Of a stretch of 59,770 nt of DNA, positions 27,526 to 34,777 are shown piece by piece. Position 1 is the first letter of the stretch; each line of letters opens with the position of its first letter. This DNA comes from a bacterium (GTDB taxonomy: Bacteria; Planctomycetota; UBA1135; UBA2386). The stretch lies in the NCBI GenBank assembly GCA_024743115.1, contig JANSXC010000007.1:1-59770 (forward strand), given 5' to 3'. The translations under genes were made by a program, and so were the position numbers. The notes beneath the pieces were generated by a model. That model worked only from the letters and a program-made list of their open reading frames with translations. It was not told the DNA's origin and did not search any database.

Positions 27526-28245
27526 ATGGCAACGATCCACGGCCTCGCCGCGTTCGCCCGCAGCGGCCTCGAAGGACTCCAGGTCAACCAGCGCGACTGG
27601 AGTCCATTTGTCGGTCACTTCACGAGCTTCGCCGCGATGACGCCGCTGCGGTCGGCGATCCGCCGCGGCGACACGAGCCAGCAGGTCGCCGAACTGCTGC
27701 AGACCGCCGACGCCGAATCCGCGCGCATCGCGACGCTCATCGTCGGCAGCCAACGCATCCTCGCCAGGAGCCCGTCCGACAAGGACAAACTGCCCGCGTG
27801 CGTCTGCCTGTCGGAGTGCACGCTGCCGGGCCTGCTCGGGCACTGCGAACGCTACGGTCGGTTTGGCTGGATCTTCCGCAAGAACGCGATCTACGCCGCC
27901 GGTGGTCGCCCGTGCATCTACGTCAGCGAGGAGCACTACGCCCTGCTGGCGAGCCGTGGTCGCGCCGCCACGACCGCCGATTCGGATGCTGGCACCGAGC
28001 CGGCGCCGGAGCAGACCGACTGGACCCGCCTGCACGGCCTCGCCAATGTCTACCGCCCACCCGGCGAGGGCCAGGTACAGGATTTCACCCATGAACGTGA
28101 GTGGCGCGTCTTCGGCGACCTCGATCTCTTGGCAGTCCGACCCGAGGCACTGATCGCCCCCCGCGGCCAGGAAAACGTTCTCCGCGAGCACTACCCCGAA
28201 ACCCCCATCGTGCCGCTGGATGTGCTGCACGAGTGGGGCATCTGA
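27526..28245 (+). CDS. AbiGi/DUF2971-like protein, candidate abortive-infection component
   Basis: 239 aa, soluble. A strong Shine-Dalgarno (AGGAG at 27516-27520) five bases before ATG 27526 decides the start and is unusual in this window, where most genes lack one. An early H-F-T (VGHFTSF), a central CVCLSECTLPG, then HCERYGRFGWIFRKN, GGRPCIYV and a late EREWRVFGDL follow the order seen in AbiGi/DUF2971-type proteins linked to phage resistance. Assignment is from memory of those patterns and is moderate. It is 19 bases after the S9 peptidase and shares no obvious pathway with it. A partner toxin or antitoxin was not seen. A hairpin follows at 28265-28280. Confidence 0.55.
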   Translation: MATIHGLAAFARSGLEGLQVNQRDWSPFVGHFTSFAAMTPLRSAIRRGDTSQQVAELLQTADAESARIATLIVGSQRILARSPSDKDKLPACVCLSECTLPGLLGHCERYGRFGWIFRKNAIYAAGGRPCIYVSEEHYALLASRGRAATTADSDAGTEPAPEQTDWTRLHGLANVYRPPGEGQVQDFTHEREWRVFGDLDLLAVRPEALIAPRGQENVLREHYPETPIVPLDVLHEWGI

Positions 28246-28569
28246 CGGCGACCGGTTCCGGCGCGCCGAACTTTTTCGGCAACTTCGGCGGTTCTGCCGC
28301 GCTGTTCCCGCTCGACGGGGCAACCAGCCCAGGACCCAACCGATGCAATTCCGATCGACCAAGGAAACGACGATGAACCCGCGCGAGCAGCTCTGGATCC
28401 ACGATCCCGGCAGCGAGTCGAGGATCGTCGGCCGCAGCGAGCGCTCTCCCCGCGTCTTATGAGCGAGGGGCGGAGCACCCGCTCCGCCCGACGACCTCGC
28501 CGAGCGCCTGGGAACCGGCACAACCACAGCTTCCCTTCCCACCGACTCGGAGCTAGTCTCCGGGAGAGT
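28246..28569 (+). other. Non-coding stretch with two hairpins before the tRNA gene
   Basis: Hairpin one: GCCGAA/TTCGGC with loop CTTT at 28265-28280, 20 bases after the AbiGi-like stop and possibly its terminator. Hairpin two: a perfect 9-bp stem GGGCGGAGC/GCTCCGCCC with loop ACCC at 28468-28489. Between them an ATG at 28372 opens 29 codons with a moderate upstream AAGGAA; composition gives no support for it as a gene. No other feature was recognised. Confidence 0.45.
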
Positions 28570-28646
28570 CGGGCCGTAGCGCAGCCTGGTAGCGCACCTG
28601 GTTTGGGACCAGGTGGTCGGAGGTTCGAATCCTCTCGGCCCGACCA
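28570..28646 (+). tRNA. tRNA-Pro, anticodon TGG
   Basis: A 77-base cloverleaf with encoded CCA. Acceptor stem CGGGCCG with CGGCCCG; D arm GCGC-AGCCTGGTA-GCGC; anticodon stem CCTGG/CCAGG with seven-base loop TTTGGGA, so positions 34-36 read TGG; T arm GGAGG-TTCGAAT-CCTCT; discriminator A and CCA at 28643-28646. It decodes CCA and, by wobble, other proline codons. An integrase-like remnant lies about 110 bases downstream. Confidence 0.97.
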
Positions 28647-28681
28647 TTCATCTTCCGCTGACAGCGCATCTTGCGTGACCG

Positions 28682-28749
28682 GCCCTCTGGCCGTGAAGCT
28701 CCGAATCGCCGTAGTCCTACGGAGAAGCTCACGGAGCACGCCAGAGGGC
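28682..28749. repeat. Large imperfect inverted repeat downstream of tRNA-Pro
   Basis: Outer arms GCCCTCTGGC... more exactly 28682-28691 and 28740-28749 are perfect 10-bp inverted copies. Inside, CGTGA (28692-28696) pairs with TCACG (28729-28733), and CCGTA (28709-28713) pairs with TACGG (28718-28722) around a four-base loop. The whole can fold into one 68-base arm with internal bulges. It could be a terminator, a small mobile-element arm or part of an old attachment site. It lies between the tRNA and the integrase remnant. Confidence 0.55.
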
Positions 28750-28756
28750 TCGACCA

Positions 28757-28885
28757 CGAGCAGCTTGCCCGGCTTACTGCCTGCACAAGGCAACGGGCCA
28801 AGCGGTCGTCACGATCGACGGTGGCGAGCACTATCTCGGTAGCACGGCACGGCGCCGAAAACCCGCCCGGCCGCGCAGCAGATGA
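28757..28885 (+). pseudogene. Remnant of a tyrosine-type site-specific integrase (N-terminal part)
   Basis: In the frame of base 28775 the codons read P-A-Y-C-L-H-K-A-T-G-Q-A-V-V-T-I-D-G-G-E-H-Y-L-G; in shorter terms, PAYCLHKATGQ then AVVTIDGGEHYLG. This matches the conserved start of a planctomycete integrase/recombinase group that typically reads Y-R-L-H-K-x-S-G-Q-A-V-V-T-x-x-G-x-x-x-Y-L-G. The match ends after S-T-A and the frame closes at TGA 28883. No start codon, arm-binding domain continuation or catalytic R/H/Y region follows, so this is a fragment. Its place about 110 bases after a tRNA-Pro gene fits a lost integrated element. The region 28886-29094 shows nothing further. Confidence 0.6.
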
Positions 28886-29094
28886 CCGTACGGACGCTGT
28901 TCTCCTGGCAGGTTCGGCCGAGACTGCACGGGTGGCTCCGCAGGAATGGAGTCGCGGGTGACTTGGGGAGAGCGAACAGCCCGAGCCTCTGCATCATCGA
29001 AACCTGCCCTTGGCTTCGTTGGGCCCCGGATGGAACGTTACGGATCCCACGTTCGACGGCGAGTGTCGCCCGCGTGCTATTCTGCCGGCCAACG

Positions 29095-29316
29095 ATGACC
29101 GATGATCAGGAGCGACCACGCAGTTCGAAACCGAAGGGCTCGAACAGGCTCGGATATGGCCTCTGTCTCGGGACAGGCGTCGGAGTCGCTCTCGGCGTGA
29201 CGCTCGACAACATTGCCATGGGGATCGCGATCGGTGTCGGTGTCGGCGTCGCGCTCGGCGGCGTGGCTACGGCCGAGAACGGCCACAGTGGCGACGAAGG
29301 TGGCGACGCCGACTAG
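29095..29316 (+). CDS. Small glycine-zipper membrane protein
   Basis: 73 aa. A charged N-terminus (MTDDQERPRSSKPKGSNRLG) is followed by two short hydrophobic helices built from G-x-G-x-G-V-A-L-G steps (GTGVGVALGVTLDN and IGVGVGVALGG) and an acidic tail. Small proteins with this duplicated glycine-zipper pattern are widespread and of unknown role, probably packing in the inner membrane. ATG 29095 is preferred; an in-frame extension to 28882 is possible but crosses the integrase remnant and has no membrane or domain signal. Confidence 0.65.
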   Translation: MTDDQERPRSSKPKGSNRLGYGLCLGTGVGVALGVTLDNIAMGIAIGVGVGVALGGVATAENGHSGDEGGDAD

Positions 29317-29432
29317 ACGCGATCACAGCTGACATCACCAATCCCGACGAACCCCGCAGGCGGAGCCAGGCACCTCATGGCCGCCGAAGAACCTCGGCAG
29401 TTGACCCGCGCCCGGCCCCAATGGCACGGACG

Positions 29433-29741
29433 CTAGTCTTGCTGCCAGAGCCGACGCATGTCGGTCAGAACTTGTTCGATGCGCCGGTGCGACGCGGGGT
29501 ATGCGCGGGCGACGAGTCTTGCGGAATCGTCCGCCGTGACCTGTTCGACGTCCTGGTCGAGCCCTGCCGCGAAAACCACGTTGCTGGCGAGATCCGCCGC
29601 GCCCACGCGGCCACCCTCCGGCATGGCGGCGATGATGTCCCTGACACTGTAGGCCCGCAGAACCAGGGCGCGGTTGGTCGCATCGCTCGTGGTGCAGCCA
29701 ACGGCCAGGAGACTGATCAGTGCTGGGAACAAGCTCCGCAT
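29433..29741 (-). CDS. Small lipoprotein of unknown function
   Basis: 102 aa from ATG 29741. The N-terminus MRSLFPALISLLAVGC is a lipoprotein signal with lipobox A-V-G-C. The mature part contains Y-S-V-R-D-I-I and VVFAAGLDQDVEQVTADDSARLVARAYP, a short mixed alpha/beta segment that recalls the small STN-type N-terminal fold, though this is only a resemblance. The reading frame remains open far upstream to 30419, but that extension is antisense to the sulfatase-SGNH gene and is rejected. No operon partner is visible; the divergent gene starts 205 bases away. Confidence 0.6.
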   Translation of the reverse strand: MRSLFPALISLLAVGCTTSDATNRALVLRAYSVRDIIAAMPEGGRVGAADLASNVVFAAGLDQDVEQVTADDSARLVARAYPASHRRIEQVLTDMRRLWQQD

Positions 29742-29945
29742 GATGTCGAGAACCAAGAGGGGTTCGCGGGCTGCGATCGTTCGACGACGAGCCGCGCTTC
29801 GAAACGAGCCGTGACAGAACGCATGCCAGCTCGAGGCCGGATCGTAACCTACCGGCGCTGACGCAACCCGCCCCCCGCCACCCCGTTGCAACATCGCGAG
29901 CCCGGTCGCCCCTCGGTCCTCGCCTCCGCGGTAAGGTGCGCGCCC

Positions 29946-32000
29946 ATGAACCGCACCTCGATCGCCTGGCGCCCCAACTGGCCGGCTCTCTTGTGGCTCG
30001 TCGTCGCCGCCGCTCTGCCGCCTATCCCCGCGCAGGACCAAGTATCTCCACCGCGACCGCCCAACGTGCTGTGGATCTACGTCGAGGACATGAACGACTG
30101 GCTCGGGTGCTACGGCGACGAGACGGTTGCGACGCCGCATCTCGACGCGCTCGCCGCCCGTGGTACGAGGTTCACGCGCTGCTACATGCCGGCGGGAGTG
30201 TGCTCCCCGACGCGCTCGGCCGTGATCACTGGCTGCTACCAGACCACGATCGGCGCGCACCACCATCGCAGTTCGCGGGTCGACGGCGATTGGAACCTCT
30301 TGCCCAGCGGCACCGTCACGTTGCCGCAGGCACTGAAGGCCGCGATGTATCACACGTTCAATCTCGGCAAGCTGGACTACAACTTCGCCATGCCCGCGGA
30401 CGTACTCTACGACGTCCATCGCGGCGGGATGAACTTCGATCGCGCCGGCGACCTGACGCGACTATGGCAGCGGTCACTCGACGAGCAGCGACCGTTCTTC
30501 GGACAAATCCAGTTGCGCGGAGGGAAGAACCGGCCGGCCAAGAAGGTCGATCGCAGCGCCGTCCGGGTGCCGCCCTACTACCCCGACTGCGAGCTGGTGC
30601 GCGAAGAGATCGCGCATCACTACGACTGCATCCGCAAGACCGACGCGGAGGTCGGCCGCATCCTCGACGAACTCGAGACCGACGGACTGCTGGCGAACAC
30701 CGTGGTGTTCTTCTTCTCCGACCACGGTTTCCGAATGCATCGGCACAAACAGTTCCTCTACGACGGTGGGGTCAGAGTGCCGCTGCTGATCGCCGGCCCG
30801 GGGGTGCCAAAGAGCAAGGTTCGTGACGACCTGGTCAGCGGCATCGATCTGGCGGCGACGACTCTCAGCCTGATGATGCCGGGCGCGGTGCTGCCCGACT
30901 TCATGCAAGGCCGCAACGTGTTCGACGCCGAGTTCGCTCGCGACCATGTCGTCAGCGCGCGTGATCGTTGCGACTTCTCGATCGATCGGATTCGAGCCGT
31001 CACGACCAGTCGCTATCGCTACCTGCGCAACTTCCTCACGGATCGACCGTACATGCAGTCGAGCTACAAGGACTCATGGCCGGTGACCAAAGAGCTGCGC
31101 CGGATGGCTCAGGACGGCGAACTCGATGCGATCCAGATGCAGTTCTACGGCCGCGAGCGACCGCGCGAAGAACTCTACGACCTGACCGACGACCCACACG
31201 AGATCCACAACCTCGCCGACGATCCCGCGCATCGCAAAGCCCTCGAACACCACCGCCGGCTACTCGACCAGTGGATCCGAACGACCGACGACCGGGGGCA
31301 GCAACCCGAGTCGGAGGCCGGAATGCGCGCCGTCCTGGCGCGTTGGGGCGATCGCTGCACGAACCCCGAGTTTGGACCGGTCCGCGAGCGCCTGGCCGCC
31401 GAGCGGGCTACCCTGGCGAAGGTCCTGATCCTCGGCGACTCGATCTCGATGGGCTATACCCCGATCGTTCAGTCACAGCTCGCCAAGGAGGCCTGGGTGC
31501 TACGGCCGAAGGAGAACTGCGCCGGCACGACCAAGGGGATCGCGAAGATCGATGACTGGCTCCGGCTCGAAGGCGGCGACTTCGATCTGATCTGGTTCAA
31601 CTTCGGACTCCACGATCTCAAGCGCGTGCTACCCAACGGCCGCAACTCCAACAACGCCGACGATGGGCGACAGGCCGAACCCGAAGTCTACGAACGTCAA
31701 CTGCGAGCGATCACCCAGAAGCTGAAGGCAACCGGCGCCAGGCTCGTGTTTGCCACGACCACACCGGTCCCGCCCGGCGGCGTGCGCCCGCACCGCGACG
31801 TGGACGATCCCGAGCGCTACAACGCCATCGCGCGCCGAGTCATGGCGGAGTTCGAGGTCGAAATCTGCGATCTGTACGGCTTTGCGCTGGCCCGCCGCAA
31901 GTCGATCCAACCGCGGGTCGACGTCCACTTCACGAAGCACGGCTCCCGGATTCTCGGCGAGCACGTCGCCGGCGAGATGCGTCGCAGCCTGGCGCGTTAG
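29946..32000 (+). CDS. Two-domain enzyme: sulfatase fused to an SGNH/GDSL hydrolase
   Basis: 684 aa with a signal peptide (LLWLVVAAALPPIPAQ). Sulfatase domain about 38-460: metal site NVLWIYVEDMNDWLGCYG, maturation motif C-S-P-T-R-S-A with Cys86, and FFFSDHGFRMHRHKQFLYD. SGNH domain about 490-684: block I ILGDSISMG with nucleophile Ser499, block III region NFGLHDLK (His replaces Asn of the common G-x-N-D), and block V D-V-H-F-T-K-H-G with the catalytic Asp and His. The combination suggests removal of both a sulfate and an acyl/ester group from one polymer. It is exported and stands alone. A decayed C-terminal domain begins 14 bases after the stop. Confidence 0.92.
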   Translation: MNRTSIAWRPNWPALLWLVVAAALPPIPAQDQVSPPRPPNVLWIYVEDMNDWLGCYGDETVATPHLDALAARGTRFTRCYMPAGVCSPTRSAVITGCYQTTIGAHHHRSSRVDGDWNLLPSGTVTLPQALKAAMYHTFNLGKLDYNFAMPADVLYDVHRGGMNFDRAGDLTRLWQRSLDEQRPFFGQIQLRGGKNRPAKKVDRSAVRVPPYYPDCELVREEIAHHYDCIRKTDAEVGRILDELETDGLLANTVVFFFSDHGFRMHRHKQFLYDGGVRVPLLIAGPGVPKSKVRDDLVSGIDLAATTLSLMMPGAVLPDFMQGRNVFDAEFARDHVVSARDRCDFSIDRIRAVTTSRYRYLRNFLTDRPYMQSSYKDSWPVTKELRRMAQDGELDAIQMQFYGRERPREELYDLTDDPHEIHNLADDPAHRKALEHHRRLLDQWIRTTDDRGQQPESEAGMRAVLARWGDRCTNPEFGPVRERLAAERATLAKVLILGDSISMGYTPIVQSQLAKEAWVLRPKENCAGTTKGIAKIDDWLRLEGGDFDLIWFNFGLHDLKRVLPNGRNSNNADDGRQAEPEVYERQLRAITQKLKATGARLVFATTTPVPPGGVRPHRDVDDPERYNAIARRVMAEFEVEICDLYGFALARRKSIQPRVDVHFTKHGSRILGEHVAGEMRRSLAR

Positions 32001-32013
32001 CTGTCGGCATTTG

Positions 32014-32172
32014 GGCAGCGGCAAGGTCGTGCGGTTCGCACTGCCCTTGCCGAACGACCCGGCGTTCGTCGGCCTGCAACGGCACCATCAATTCCTCGCG
32101 GTCACCGCCGACGGGCCAGGCAGCCTCGCGACCGCGGCTGGGTCGAACCCGTTGATGGTCACGATCGGCGCG
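32014..32172 (+). pseudogene. Second decayed fragment of the shared C-terminal domain
   Basis: Frame 1 encodes G-S-G-K-V-V-R-F-A-L-P-L-P-N-D-P-A-F-V-G-L, then H-H-Q-F-L-A-V, then A-A-G-S-N-P-L-M-V-T-I-G. This aligns with the end of the shared C-terminal domain (L-P-I-P-N-x-P-x-x-x-G, the Q-x-I/V strand, the S-N-x-x-x-x-I-G end). There is no start, signal peptide or upstream part: the preceding 14 bases belong to the sulfatase stop region. It is a gene end left after a deletion. The stretch 32173-32381 shows nothing else recognisable. Confidence 0.6.
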
Positions 32173-32381
32173 CTCCGATCAGCGAACCCGACCAGCTCGG
32201 GGCCGGCCGGGCGGACTCCGGCTCTAGTTCGACGGCGGACCACAGCGTCATTGGGCTCGACCGCGCGACGGTCTTGTGAACGAAGCCTCGGAACTCTGTA
32301 TGATCTGGGAAGGCTGCAGGAGCCAATCCCTGCGAGCGCTTCGCCTCACCGCTTTCCTTTTCTCGAACGACCAAGAGGACC

Positions 32382-33470
32382 ATGCGCTCAATCACCTTCT
32401 TGCTGCTCGCCGCCTCCGCGGTCGCCCAGACCCCGGCACTGACGCCGACGAGCAACCTCACGCTCGACACGACGGTCAACCAGGGCCAGTTCGCGTTCTC
32501 CTACATCGACATCCCGGCGGGCGTGCGCGTCACGTTCAACGGACCGCATCCGGTGCAGATCCGGTGCAACGGCGACGCCGTGATCCGCGGCCGGCTCGAT
32601 GTCGACGCCAGCGGAACGACGAGCGGTCCGGGAGCCGTGACGACGGGCGCCGGTTCACCCGGGATCGTCGCGTTGTTGTGCGGCGGCCAGCTCACCTCCC
32701 CGGGGCACGCGAGTCACGCCGGCAATTACGGCAGCGAACTGCCGTTCGATCTCGCGGGCGGGAGTCCCGGGGGGGATGTCACCGTGATCGGCCCGACCTT
32801 CCCCTGGACCGGCTGCACGACCACGATCCATCCGGGCGGCGGTGACGGCGGCACGCTCGTGCTCGAGGCCGAGGGCGCCATCGACGTCTACGGCACGGTA
32901 AGTGCCAATGGCGACGTCGGGGGCTACATCGGAGGATTCGAGAGCGTCGGCTCGGGCGGCTCGATCCTGCTGCGCGGTATCATTGGCGTGACCGTGCACG
33001 TCGGCGCCAACATCCAGGCGATCGCGGCAACCAACTCCCTGAATGTCTGCCCGCCCGGCATCATCCGGCTCGACGCCCACGGCCAGCCGCCAGTGCAGTC
33101 CGGCAACGTGAACCCAGCACCCGCAGCGCGGATCCTGCCCAACCTCGCCGAGACCGTCGCGCCAGTGCGTGGCCAAAACTGGATGCTGCGCGTCGCTGCG
33201 GCCCGCGGCGACGTGGTGTTCCTTGCGAGTTCGTTCCAGCCCGGCTCGTTCACGAGCCACTACGGCACCGTGGGCATCGACATCCACAACGCGATCTCAT
33301 TCGCGATCGTTGCCGTCCCGCAGAGCGGGCACGACCCACTCGGCTATTCGCAGCTAGCGATTCCGTCGATTCCGAGCCTCGCCGGCCTCGACCTGTGGAC
33401 CGCCGGCCTCAACTGGTTCACGGCGCGACCGCCACGCTTCAGTAACACGATCCAATCCGTGGTGCAGTAG
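32382..33470 (+). CDS. Secreted beta-rich protein of unknown function
   Basis: 362 aa with a signal peptide (MRSITFLLLAASAVAQ). Runs such as AVIRGRLDVDASGTTSGPG, GAIDVYGTVSANGD and SVGSGGSILLRG are typical of right-handed parallel beta-helix or adhesin-like surfaces. The C-terminal part (LAIPSIPSLAGLDLWTAGLN, W-F-T-A-R-P-P-R) differs in detail from the shared C-terminal domain but occupies the same place and begins with a comparable I-P-S-x-P-S-L-A-G segment. A hairpin follows before the convergent acyltransferase gene. The role is unknown; an extracellular structural or binding role is the simplest inference. Confidence 0.78.
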   Translation: MRSITFLLLAASAVAQTPALTPTSNLTLDTTVNQGQFAFSYIDIPAGVRVTFNGPHPVQIRCNGDAVIRGRLDVDASGTTSGPGAVTTGAGSPGIVALLCGGQLTSPGHASHAGNYGSELPFDLAGGSPGGDVTVIGPTFPWTGCTTTIHPGGGDGGTLVLEAEGAIDVYGTVSANGDVGGYIGGFESVGSGGSILLRGIIGVTVHVGANIQAIAATNSLNVCPPGIIRLDAHGQPPVQSGNVNPAPAARILPNLAETVAPVRGQNWMLRVAAARGDVVFLASSFQPGSFTSHYGTVGIDIHNAISFAIVAVPQSGHDPLGYSQLAIPSIPSLAGLDLWTAGLNWFTARPPRFSNTIQSVVQ

Positions 33471-33511
33471 CCGCGAGCCGCGATCGGCCGACGGGTACGC
33501 CAAGCGCAGGC

Positions 33512-33530
33512 GAGCAAGTATCGCTTGCTC
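33512..33530. terminator. Hairpin between convergent genes
   Basis: A perfect 7-bp stem GAGCAAG/CTTGCTC with loop TATCG lies between the secreted protein stop (33470) and the convergent acyltransferase stop (33542). There is no T run. Likely bidirectional terminator by position. Confidence 0.5.
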
Positions 33531-33541
33531 AGCGAGCGTCA

Positions 33542-34471
33542 TCACCGCGTCACGGCCGACTCATCACCCGATGGGTCAGGCCGCCCAACCGCTGCAGTCA
33601 CAGGCCCAGCCGGCCCGGACCGCTTCCCGGCCAGCTCGTCGTCCGCCTCCTCCTGAAGCAGCTCCATGCGCCGCTCGACATCCTTGCACAGCTGCGCGAG
33701 CGCTTCGGTGCTCAGAGTCTTCGGCACCTCGACCGGCTCGCCGATCGCGACGACGACCCGCGCGAACGGCAGCGGCAGCATCGTGTGATCCCAGGTTCGC
33801 TTGAACACGAGCGCGGGCTTGGCAGCGGCGGTCACGGGCAAGACAACGCCGCCGGTCCGCTGGGCGATCGCGATCACACCGCCCTGCACCTCCCCGCGCG
33901 GTCCGCGCGAGCCGTCGACCGCGAGACACGAACCGAGGCCGGGATCCGTGCGCGCTCGGCGAATCATGTCGATGATCGCCTGCAAGCCGTCCGTGCCCGA
34001 CGAGCCGCGAATCACCTCGAAGCCGAGGCGCTGCTCGATCGTAGCCATCGCGTCGCCGTCGAGGCTCTTCGAGCACATGACCATCCAGCGGCCGTTGCCG
34101 CGACCGCTCATGAAGCCGAGCAGCGGAAACGTGCGGCCGTGAAAGAAGCCGGCAACGGTCGGGCGTTTGGTCGCCTGCAACTCGTCGAGGCGCTCGCGGT
34201 GCAGCACTCGATAGCGCCACGACCACCCCAGTGAACGGATCAGCGCGAGGCCGATCGGCGGGATCACACGCCGCAGCAGGAAGCGACGCGCGGGCTTGAA
34301 CCGCAAGACCCGGCGTAGGAACGGCCGCTTCTTCGCCGAGCCGTCCTCGACCTGCCCGGCCTTGACTTGCCCAACCCCAGCTAACCCAGCCTCAGCCCGC
34401 CCAGCCTCAGCCTGCCCCGCCTCAGCCAGCCCCGCCTTAGTCCGATCGCCCGGCATCCGCCGTGGAACCAT
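33542..34471 (-). CDS. Lysophospholipid-acyltransferase-like protein (DUF374)
   Basis: 309 aa. The core begins near residue 50 with a basic amphipathic stretch (FLRRVLRFKPARRFLLRR) and a hydrophobic helix. The DUF374 signature is visible: FFHGRTFPLLG, then MCSKSLDGDAMA, GFEVIRGSSGTDGLQA and VDGSRGPRGEVQGG. Enzymes of this group move an acyl chain onto a glycerolipid or lipid-A-like acceptor at the inner membrane. The first 45 residues are made of about six five-residue repeats (x-A-E-A-G type) encoded by a 15-bp tandem repeat. ATG 34471 overlaps the acyl carrier protein gene by 35 bases; ATG 34456 is the alternative. Downstream of ACP, the acyl donor may be acyl-ACP. Confidence 0.85.
   Translation of the reverse strand: MVPRRMPGDRTKAGLAEAGQAEAGRAEAGLAGVGQVKAGQVEDGSAKKRPFLRRVLRFKPARRFLLRRVIPPIGLALIRSLGWSWRYRVLHRERLDELQATKRPTVAGFFHGRTFPLLGFMSGRGNGRWMVMCSKSLDGDAMATIEQRLGFEVIRGSSGTDGLQAIIDMIRRARTDPGLGSCLAVDGSRGPRGEVQGGVIAIAQRTGGVVLPVTAAAKPALVFKRTWDHTMLPLPFARVVVAIGEPVEVPKTLSTEALAQLCKDVERRMELLQEEADDELAGKRSGPAGPVTAAVGRPDPSGDESAVTR
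34355..34444. repeat. Six 15-bp tandem repeats across the ACP-acyltransferase junction
   Basis: Six diverged units of about 15 bp (plus-strand consensus CCCAGCCTCAGCCNG) run from 34355 to 34444. They contain the TAA of the acyl carrier protein gene (34437-34439) and encode the N-terminal x-A-E-A-G repeats of the acyltransferase. Being a multiple of three, gain or loss of units keeps the acyltransferase in frame, so length variation between strains is expected. Confidence 0.75.
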
Positions 34472-34712
34472 CCATGCGTTGCTGCAGGAACGTGATCAGC
34501 TCGCCCACGGTCACGATCCTCTGGATCTCTTCGGCGGTGATCTGAATACCGAACTCCTGCTCGAGATCGAACAGCAGGTCGAGCACGGCGAGCGAGTCGA
34601 ACCCCAGGTCCGCGATCGTGGTGTCCTCGGACACGGCACCGAGGTCGATATCGATGGTCGCTGACTCGGAAACGACGGAACGGATGCGCTCGAGGATCTC
34701 TTGGCGTGCCAT
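34437..34712 (-). CDS. Acyl carrier protein
   Basis: 91 aa. The phosphopantetheine attachment motif is LGFDSLAVLDL with Ser40, followed by the acidic recognition helix (LFDLEQEFGIQITAEEI). ATG 34712 starts MARQEILERIRSVV, as usual for ACPs. The C-terminal 11 residues (DGSTADAGRSD) form a short tail that runs into the 15-bp repeat. It lies 65 bases after the ketosynthase gene and overlaps the acyltransferase gene, so it is probably a dedicated ACP that carries the acyl chain made by the neighbouring ketosynthase and ketoreductase. Confidence 0.95.
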   Translation of the reverse strand: MARQEILERIRSVVSESATIDIDLGAVSEDTTIADLGFDSLAVLDLLFDLEQEFGIQITAEEIQRIVTVGELITFLQQRMDGSTADAGRSD

Positions 34713-34777
34713 GGGGAGAAGCCCAGTTGACCGTTCCGCGGGCAATTGTCTACCACGCGGTAAAAAACGCCCCCGAC

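Noticed and set aside
28372..28462. A 29-codon frame (MNPREQLWIHD...) after the AbiGi-like gene
   Set aside because: Only a moderate ribosome-binding site, no hydrophobic or conserved pattern; kept as a remark in the intergenic entry.
29742..30419. An N-terminal extension of the small lipoprotein up to 30419
   Set aside because: The extension is antisense to the sulfatase-SGNH gene and the lipoprotein signal begins internally at ATG 29741.
34355..34444. The short repeats as a CRISPR array
   Set aside because: Units are 15 bp, contiguous without spacers, and partly coding; there is no cas gene nearby.
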